Notes under the pieces: generated by a model
Told to the model about the DNA's origin: nothing
The model's database searches: none
What the model saw: the letters and a program-made list of their open reading frames with translations, nothing else
In this document: piece after piece, positions 1-3,925 of the stretch
Layout: each line of letters begins with the position of its first letter
Position numbering within the stretch: position 1 is the stretch's first letter
DNA from: Actinomycetes bacterium
GTDB lineage: Bacteria; Actinomycetota; Acidimicrobiia; Acidimicrobiales; Bog-793
DNA: 5,032 bases
Reading direction: 5' to 3'
Assembly: GCA_021785095.1 (NCBI GenBank)
Contig: JAJYGM010000578.1
Span: 1-5,032 of the forward strand
Made by a program: the position numbers and the translations under genes

Positions 1-895
1 GCAGCTGGCGCTGCGCGTCGAGACCGGTCGCGATTCGCTCCAGCATGCCGTCGAAGGCGCCCCGGAGCCGACCCACCTCGTCATCCGAGCGGTCCTCGCT
101 GCCGAGGCGCGCGCCGAGGTCGTCCACGCTGGCATCCACCGCCGCCTGGGTGACCATGCCGACGGTGCGCAGCAGGCGGCGCATGACCAGGAACGAGCTG
201 AGGAGCGCTGCTGCGAGCGCGACGGCCGCCTCGGCGCCTGCCAGGAGCAGCACCTGGTCGCGCTGGGTTTGCAGGCCCTGGAGACTGGCCGCGGCGACCA
301 GGACGCCGATCGTCGAGCTGCCGGTCGTCTGGATGGGGCTGGCCAGCACGAGGTAGCTCGAGCCGCCCGCGGTGACATCTCGCAGCTGGGAGCGGGCGGG
401 AGGCGCAGACAGCCAACGAACCACGGTCGGGCTCGACGCCAGCACCGCGCCCCCCGGGCTGGCGAGAGTCGGCTGGCCTGTGAGCCCGACCAGCAGCAGG
501 TGCCCTGCGGCCAGCACATGGGTCTGCAGGTACGCACGCGAGAAGACGGTCATGGCCTGCCCCGCGGGACGTTGCGCTGCGGCCCGGGCGTACTCGGGGC
601 CCTCCTCGGAGAGGTCCGAGGCGATCGTGTGCGTGTAGTGCGAGCTGAACCCGTGGACCACCTCGATGGTCATCGCGCCCAGCACCACCACGAGGACCAC
701 CCCGTGGACGACCAGCACCTTTGTCCCGCTGCGGAGGGGCCACAGCCTGCGCCACCCTCGGCGACCCACCGACGCAGGGCTGTTGGCGGGTCGGACCCGG
801 GTGTCGGCGCCGGCCCGCTGGGACCCCGCCGACCTCTCACCCGTGCACGGCGCAACGGGGGGCGCCAGCCAAGACGCCTGCCCTTTGCCTGTCAC
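1..895 (-). CDS. Membrane sensor with HAMP domain, probable two-component histidine kinase (3' end cut off by window edge)
   Basis: An open minus-strand frame continues past position 1; about 298 residues are visible. Counting from the GTG at 895, there is a basic N-terminal stretch of about 58 residues. A first membrane segment follows (about 60-80, Val/Leu-rich), then an extracytoplasmic region (about 81-205). A second membrane segment lies at about 215-237 (VLLLAGAEAAVALAAALLSS). A HAMP linker covers about 238-290, with the signature DDEVGRLRGAFDGMLERI. The visible part ends in DAQRQL, which in kinases of this family usually leads straight into the DHp helix with the phospho-accepting His; the DHp and ATPase domains are off-window, so 'kinase' is inference. 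The start is chosen because GTG at 895 overlaps the upstream stop as GTGA, suggesting translational coupling. No Shine-Dalgarno is evident, and GTG at 769 is an alternative leaving about 16 residues before the first membrane segment. No response regulator is visible upstream; one may lie downstream. A HAMP-containing chemoreceptor or cyclase is less likely. Confidence 0.85.
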   Translation of the reverse strand, partial: MTGKGQASWLAPPVAPCTGERSAGSQRAGADTRVRPANSPASVGRRGWRRLWPLRSGTKVLVVHGVVLVVVLGAMTIEVVHGFSSHYTHTIASDLSEEGPEYARAAAQRPAGQAMTVFSRAYLQTHVLAAGHLLLVGLTGQPTLASPGGAVLASSPTVVRWLSAPPARSQLRDVTAGGSSYLVLASPIQTTGSSTIGVLVAAASLQGLQTQRDQVLLLAGAEAAVALAAALLSSFLVMRRLLRTVGMVTQAAVDASVDDLGARLGSEDRSDDEVGRLRGAFDGMLERIATGLDAQRQL

Positions 896-1233
896 CGGTC
901 GGTGGCAGTCGACGTGGATGGGGTCCTCGTCGGCAACCGTGCCCCCGACTTGGACTGCTCGGCCTCCCGGGAGTCGCTACCGATGGGCGCCGGCAGGCTC
1001 GAGACCGGACGATCCGGTGTCACGACCTTCACGGGCTGGTCCTCGGCACCGAGCGAGGCGCGCGAACCGGCTCCGGTCGAGGTCGCGCTGCTCGGCCCGC
1101 TTCCCGAGGTGGCGGCACGCACCGTGACCGGCCCGGGAAGCTTGATCGCCGAAGACGGCACCCCCACGCTGATGGCGACCGCCGCTCCGGTCGCGGCGAC
1201 CATCACAGCCAGGACACCCCACATGCTACGCAT
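892..1233 (-). CDS. Small exported or membrane-anchored Ser/Thr/Pro-rich protein, function unknown
   Basis: A 113-residue protein. The N-terminus is signal-like: Arg at position 2, then a hydrophobic core from about residue 5 to 25, and a possible AxA-like or SSA cleavage site near 20-29. There is no cysteine, so it is not a lipoprotein. The rest is low-complexity and disordered-looking (Ser, Thr, Gly, Ala), with a slightly more ordered segment DQPVKVVTPDRPVSS at about 65-79. The start at ATG 1233 is backed by AGGAGA at 1242-1247 with an 8-base spacer. The stop overlaps the GTG of the downstream sensor gene by four bases, so the two are probably co-transcribed and coupled. I recognise no domain. 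Short secreted hydrophilic proteins beside sensor kinases are common in actinobacteria, and a role as accessory or ligand-binding partner of the sensor is an inference. Being short and low-complexity, it could be a spurious frame, but the signal peptide, ribosome site and overlap together argue against that. Confidence 0.72.
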   Translation of the reverse strand: MRSMWGVLAVMVAATGAAVAISVGVPSSAIKLPGPVTVRAATSGSGPSSATSTGAGSRASLGAEDQPVKVVTPDRPVSSLPAPIGSDSREAEQSKSGARLPTRTPSTSTATDR

Positions 1234-1241
1234 GCACCCAT

Positions 1242-1247
1242 TCTCCT
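1242..1247 (-). promoter_or_regulatory. Ribosome binding site of the small exported protein
   Basis: The minus strand reads AGGAGA here, 8 bases before the ATG at 1233. It decides this start over a nearby GTG in another frame at 1222 and the in-frame ATG three codons downstream. Confidence 0.7.
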
Positions 1248-1438
1248 ACCGCACCGGGGGACATGACACAGGCGCCGTCGGGTGGTCGGAGGTCGCGCGA
1301 TGCCGCAGCCTCAGCGGGCGGCTCCGACAGCCGGAGGTGACCGCACGGGGCGACGTCTCGACGTACCCGCCGATGGGCAATGGCCCTCGATCACGTCGGC
1401 GAGAGCCAACCCGGCGACGGCGGGCCCATGCGGACGCG

Positions 1439-1464
1439 CGCCGGCGGACGTACGACGACCGGCG
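1439..1464. repeat. Short inverted repeat in the divergent region
   Basis: CGCCGG at 1439-1444 is repeated inverted as CCGGCG at 1459-1464, with 14 bases between that include the palindrome CGTACG. It could be an operator or a small hairpin, but six G/C pairs are easily found by chance in this base composition. Confidence 0.3.
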
Positions 1465-1809
1465 AGACGCGGGCCACTGAATTCCCTGATGGGGTGGTGA
1501 GCCCGTGAGCGGACACCGCGCAAGTAGTCCTCAGGCGTGCTCTTTGTGGAGGATCTTCGCAGTGCTCGAGGTGACATGCCCGAGGGGCCCAGGCTGTTCG
1601 TGCCAGACAAGGCTGTGGCCACCTCGGCCGGCCTCGAGTCGCGCGGATGCAGGGCCGTGGTGCTGGCCTTTTCCCGAAGGGCGCTGGTGGCGCCTGCGCT
1701 TGTCGTCGCGGGTCCGCCAGGCCACCACGGCTGCGATCACAGGCGCGCGGCGCAGGGTTGGGGCCAGTGGGCCTCCGCTGGCCGCGAGGATCGTTGTTCC
1801 GGTATAGAC

Positions 1810-1815
1810 TAGAAT
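1810..1815 (+). promoter_or_regulatory. Probable -10 box of the HTH regulator gene
   Basis: TAGAAT matches the -10 consensus TATAAT at five of six positions and lies in a locally AT-rich patch (1803-1818) that stands out from its surroundings. A transcription start about 7 bases downstream would fall at 1822-1823. No good TTGACA-like -35 is seen at 16-18 bases upstream; TTGTTC at 1794-1799 is too close. Such a start gives either a leaderless message from ATG 1823 or a 15-base leader before ATG 1838. A second, overlapping candidate is TAGACT at 1805-1810. Confidence 0.55.
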
Positions 1816-1824
1816 ATCGACGAT

Positions 1825-1831
1825 GAGAAGG
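1825..1831 (+). promoter_or_regulatory. Ribosome binding site that decides the HTH regulator start
   Basis: GAGAAGG lies 6 bases before ATG 1838. If translation began at ATG 1823 instead, these bases would encode AGA and AGG, arginine codons rarely used in G+C-rich actinobacteria. This favours reading the motif as a Shine-Dalgarno and 1838 as the start. Confidence 0.5.
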
Positions 1832-1837
1832 CGCGAG

Positions 1838-2512
1838 ATGCCAGAAGACGAGCTGCAGCGTGAGGCCCGGGCACTTGGTGACCCGACCCGTCACCGCCTG
1901 TTCCGCTACATCGCGGATGCTCCTTGCCCGGTAGGCGTGGCGGAGCTGACCGAGCACGTGCGGCTGAACCACAATGCGGTGCGCCAGCACCTCGCGGTGC
2001 TGAAAGACGCCGGCTTGGTCGTAGAGGAGGTCGAGCAGCGCTCCCGGCCGGGGCGGCCGCGCCTGCTCTACCGGCTCGCGCCCGAGACGGCAGGGAGATG
2101 GGGCACCCCGGGCGCGTACGCCTGGCTGGCGGCTCTGCTCTCCGACGCGGTGCGCCGGCACCTCGAGCCACGCCAGGTCGGGCGCCAGGAGGGGCATCGC
2201 CGGGGGGCGGAGCTGGCCGGAGAAGGCGAGAGCGTCGAGCTCCTCGAGGCCGAGATCGCTCGGCGGGGGTTCAGGCCCACGCGGGTGGAGCGGGGCCGCA
2301 AGGTCGAGCTCGTGCTCGGGCGGTGCCCGTTCTCAGATGTGGCGCGGTCGGATCCCGACACGGTGTGCCAGCTGCATCTCGGTCTCGCCGAGGGGTTGGC
2401 CGAGGGCCTCGGCGGTCTCGACGTCGAGGGGCTCGTGGCCAAGGATCCGCGTCGAGCCGGGTGCCGTCTCACCTTCCGGCGCCGGGGCGCGTTGGCCGGT
2501 GCCCGTCCGTGA
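1838..2512 (+). CDS. ArsR/SufR-like HTH transcriptional regulator (COG2345 type) with C-terminal Cys/His cluster
   Basis: A 224-residue DNA-binding regulator. The N-terminal winged helix-turn-helix begins after ALGDPTRHRLFRYI (about 12-25), a hallmark of ArsR-like proteins. The recognition region is at about 37-61 (LTEHVRLNHNAVRQHLAVLK). The wing is RPGRPRLLYRL (about 70-80), typical of the COG2345 group that includes SufR. The C-terminal half has CPF (Cys163), VCQLHLG (Cys177, His180) and AGC (Cys209), so the cysteine spacing is C-x13-C-x31-C. In SufR relatives, cysteines in this half bind an iron-sulfur cluster; cluster binding here is inference. Start: ATG 1838 has GAGAAGG 6 bases upstream; ATG 1823 would add five residues and could be leaderless. 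The gene has its own likely promoter and may also read into the downstream flavoprotein. The effector and target genes are unknown; I do not assign the name sufR because no suf genes are visible. Confidence 0.9.
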   Translation: MPEDELQREARALGDPTRHRLFRYIADAPCPVGVAELTEHVRLNHNAVRQHLAVLKDAGLVVEEVEQRSRPGRPRLLYRLAPETAGRWGTPGAYAWLAALLSDAVRRHLEPRQVGRQEGHRRGAELAGEGESVELLEAEIARRGFRPTRVERGRKVELVLGRCPFSDVARSDPDTVCQLHLGLAEGLAEGLGGLDVEGLVAKDPRRAGCRLTFRRRGALAGARP

Positions 2513-2607
2513 TCTTCTGCGTCTCGCATCGACCGCTTCGAGCCTTGGCGGGTGGCGGTCGCCTGCTTCTCCGAGCCCCTACGCCTGCGACCTGGCACGA
2601 TTGAAAG

Positions 2608-3597
2608 ATGAAGTTGCGGATGGCACTGACCGAGCGTCTCGGCATGGCGCTGCCGATCATCGGGGCGCCGATGGCAGGCGTCGCCCACGGAGCCCTGGCG
2701 CGCTCGGTCACCGAAGGCGGCGGGCTCGGCATGATCGGTGTCGGGAGCGCGGACCGAGCAGAGCTCATCTCCCGTGAGGCAGCCGTCGCGAGCGATGGGG
2801 GACGCCTTCCTTACGGGATCGGCCTCATGGCGTGGGCTCTCGAGGACCGTCCCGAGCTGCTCGATGAGACGGCGGCGGCCCGTCCGACGCTCGTGTCGGT
2901 CTCCTTCGGCTCTCCTGGTCCCTACGTCGAGGTGCTGCACGCTGCTGGCATCCTGGTGGCGTCCCAGGTCCACGACAGAGCCGGGGCGATCGCTGCGACA
3001 GACGCGGGCGTCGACATCGTCATCGCGCAGGGGACCGACGCCGGCGGCCACACCGGGACGGTGGGCACGCTGCCGCTCCTCCAGGTCGTGCTCGACGCGG
3101 TCGACGTGCCGGTCGTAGCCGCCGGCGGGATCGCGACGGCGCGCGGTCTCGCCGCGGTGCTGGCCGCGGGGGCAGCGGGCGCCTGGGTGGGCACGTGCCT
3201 GCTTGCCTGCCCGGAAGCCCGCACCAAGCCCGAGGCTCGGGCCAAGGTGCTGGCGGCAGGTGAGACCGACACGATCTTGACCCGGGTCTTCGACGTCGCC
3301 CAGGGAATCGGCTGGCCCGAGGGCTTCGCTGGTCGAGCCCTGCGCAACCGCTTCACCGACGCCTGGCACGGCCGCGAGACAGAGCTGGCCGCCGACGCTG
3401 GCGCACGGCGCCATCTCGCGCAAGCCCGCGAGGCAGACGACTTCGACACCGCTTACATCTATGCCGGCCAAGGCGTGGGCCTCGTGCGCCGGTCCCTACC
3501 GGCGGCGCAGGTGGTCAGGGACCTCGGTGAGGGGGCCGCGTCCTTGCTGGCCGAACGGCTCGATGCGCTGCTCGGCGACGAGCCTCGGCCGCGATGA
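2608..3597 (+). CDS. Nitronate monooxygenase family FMN-dependent oxidoreductase
   Basis: A 329-residue cytoplasmic TIM-barrel flavoprotein of the nitronate monooxygenase/2-nitropropane dioxygenase family (COG2070), close to the family's usual length. Visible landmarks are LPIIGAPMAGVA at 15-26 (first strand and FMN contact), AQGTDAGGHTG at 140-150 with His148 in the place of the family's catalytic histidine, AAGGIATARG at 171-180 and GAWVGT at 191-196 (FMN phosphate binding), and AGQGVGLV at 286-293 near the C-terminus. Family members oxidise alkyl nitronates such as propionate 3-nitronate, but the family also holds enoyl reductases and uncharacterised enzymes, so the substrate is inferred. 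The start at ATG 2608 puts about 13 residues before the first motif, as is typical. There is no clear Shine-Dalgarno (only GAAAG abutting the ATG); the motif CACGAT at 2596-2601 could be a weak -10 for a leaderless message. It follows the HTH regulator by 95 bases in the same direction. Confidence 0.93.
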   Translation: MKLRMALTERLGMALPIIGAPMAGVAHGALARSVTEGGGLGMIGVGSADRAELISREAAVASDGGRLPYGIGLMAWALEDRPELLDETAAARPTLVSVSFGSPGPYVEVLHAAGILVASQVHDRAGAIAATDAGVDIVIAQGTDAGGHTGTVGTLPLLQVVLDAVDVPVVAAGGIATARGLAAVLAAGAAGAWVGTCLLACPEARTKPEARAKVLAAGETDTILTRVFDVAQGIGWPEGFAGRALRNRFTDAWHGRETELAADAGARRHLAQAREADDFDTAYIYAGQGVGLVRRSLPAAQVVRDLGEGAASLLAERLDALLGDEPRPR

Positions 3598-3612
3598 GCA
3601 GCTGCGGCCGAG
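3584..3612 (+). terminator. Hairpin across the monooxygenase stop codon, possible U-less terminator
   Basis: CTCGGCCGC (3584-3592) and GCGGCCGAG (3604-3612) are a perfect 9-bp inverted repeat with an 11-base loop that contains the TGA stop (3595-3597). No T-run follows, so this is not a canonical intrinsic terminator. Hairpins without U-tracts are proposed as terminators or 3'-end stabilisers in high-GC actinobacteria. It may end or attenuate transcription before the microprotein gene. Confidence 0.5.
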
Positions 3613-3681
3613 CAGCAAGCGCCCGTCGTGGGCGGCGGCCCGTGCCGATGCCGCTCCTTGTCGGGCTGTGGGGTGAGGCGA

Positions 3682-3710
3682 CCTGTTCACGGCGATCCTG
3701 TTCACGGCGA
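3682..3710 (+). repeat. Tandem direct repeat, 14 of 15 bases duplicated
   Basis: CCTGTTCACGGCGA occurs at 3682-3695 and again at 3697-3710, separated by one T, giving an exact 15-base period. The block lies 28 bases before the microprotein ATG. It could be paired operator sites, part of a promoter, or slippage. If translation began at GTG 3628 rather than ATG 3739, it would encode the repeat PVHGD twice. Confidence 0.8.
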
Positions 3711-3727
3711 CCAGCAGTTCGCTGGGG

Positions 3728-3733
3728 AGGAGG
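3728..3733 (+). promoter_or_regulatory. Strong Shine-Dalgarno of the Cys/His microprotein
   Basis: AGGAGG, inside the longer purine run 3724-3733, lies 5 bases before ATG 3739. It is the strongest ribosome site in the window and fixes this start over the upstream in-frame GTG at 3628. Confidence 0.85.
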
Positions 3734-3738
3734 CTCCG

Positions 3739-3897
3739 ATGGAACCTGAAGCAACGGAACGAGCCGACGGCGGGGATCCAGCGTGCTGGGCGCACCTCGT
3801 CTGCCCCGAGTGCGGTGCGATCGAGACTCAGGGCCATCGTGCAGGTTGCCGATTCGAGCATCCTGGCGGTGCGGACGGAGGTCCGGCTGAGGGCTGA
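3739..3897 (+). CDS. 52-residue Cys/His microprotein, possible zinc-binding protein
   Basis: The product is a 52-residue, hydrophilic, cytoplasmic-looking protein with no signal peptide or membrane segment. An acidic N-terminus is followed by the core CWAHLVCPECGAIETQGHR and a Gly/Ala-rich tail. Cys22, Cys25, His33 and Cys37 are spaced C-x2-C-x7-H-x3-C, with Cys16 and His41 as further potential ligands. The CPECG turn is the usual zinc-knuckle or rubredoxin-type turn, but only one is present, so it is not a rubredoxin. Metal binding is inferred from spacing only. The start is set by AGGAGG 5 bases upstream; a longer frame from GTG 3628 lacks a ribosome site and has a less convincing composition. 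It lies 141 bases after the monooxygenase gene on the same strand and is convergent with the reductase, with 21 bases between the stop codons. I do not recognise a named family; short Cys-rich proteins with a CWxxxVCPECG core occur in actinobacteria without assigned function. Confidence 0.75.
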   Translation: MEPEATERADGGDPACWAHLVCPECGAIETQGHRAGCRFEHPGGADGGPAEG

Positions 3898-3925
3898 GCA
3901 GACGGCCTGTGTCGACGCTCAGCCC
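3891..3925. terminator. Bidirectional terminator candidate between convergent genes
   Basis: GGGCTGAGC (3891-3899) and GCTCAGCCC (3917-3925) form a perfect 9-bp inverted repeat with a 17-base loop. The left arm contains the TGA of the microprotein (3895-3897). The right arm contains, on the other strand, the TGA of the reductase (3921-3919). Being symmetric, it can fold in transcripts from either direction. No T-run is present on either side, so termination is inferred from placement and stem strength. Confidence 0.6.

Larger units (their letters stand above)
1234..1809. other. Long divergent intergenic region with no convincing gene
   Basis: This stretch separates the minus-strand sensor operon from the plus-strand regulator and should carry both sets of promoters. 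Open frames exist on both strands, as expected in G+C-rich DNA, but none combines a ribosome site, sensible amino-acid composition and a recognisable motif. The best is a plus-strand GTG frame at 1537-1812 (91 codons) with no Shine-Dalgarno; its tail overlaps the -10 box of the next gene. I saw no TAnnnT -10 element at a suitable distance before ATG 1233, so the promoter of the sensor operon was not located. A 6-bp inverted repeat (CGCCGG/CCGGCG, 1439-1464) and short repeats around CGACGT near 1360 are the only visible structures. An unannotated small RNA or a decayed gene cannot be excluded. Confidence 0.55.

Noticed and set aside
81..755. Minus-strand 224-codon open frame
   Set aside because: Same strand but a different frame from the sensor; it is Arg/Pro/Gly-rich without domains, while the neighbouring frame carries the membrane segments and HAMP motif.
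1316..1340. Overlapping short hairpins (CGGCT/AGCCG and CTCCG/CGGAG) resembling a switch
   Set aside because: The stems are only 5 bp and mutually overlapping, lie upstream of no nearby start on the plus strand, and are expected by chance in this base composition.
269..1480. Plus-strand 403-codon open frame
   Set aside because: It runs opposite the sensor and the small exported protein, has an Arg/Gly/His-rich composition with no motif, and is an antisense shadow of G+C-rich coding sequence.
1531..1800. Minus-strand frame with a possible hydrophobic stretch (VIAAVVAW)
   Set aside because: The hydrophobic stretch is too short for a membrane segment, there is no start with a ribosome site, and the rest is Arg/His-rich.
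1537..1812. Plus-strand 91-codon GTG frame in the divergent region
   Set aside because: Composition is moderately protein-like, but there is no Shine-Dalgarno, no recognisable motif, and its end overlaps the regulator's -10 box.
1391..2197. Minus-strand 268-codon open frame across the divergent region
   Set aside because: It covers the regulator's promoter and N-terminal coding region in antisense and shows no domain or ribosome site.
2068..3471. Minus-strand 467-codon open frame
   Set aside because: It is antisense to the HTH regulator and the nitronate monooxygenase, both of which have clear family motifs; its composition is shadow-like.
3628..3738. N-terminal extension of the microprotein from GTG 3628
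   Set aside because: No ribosome site precedes 3628, while AGGAGG sits 5 bases before ATG 3739; the extension would also translate the tandem repeat and the leader.
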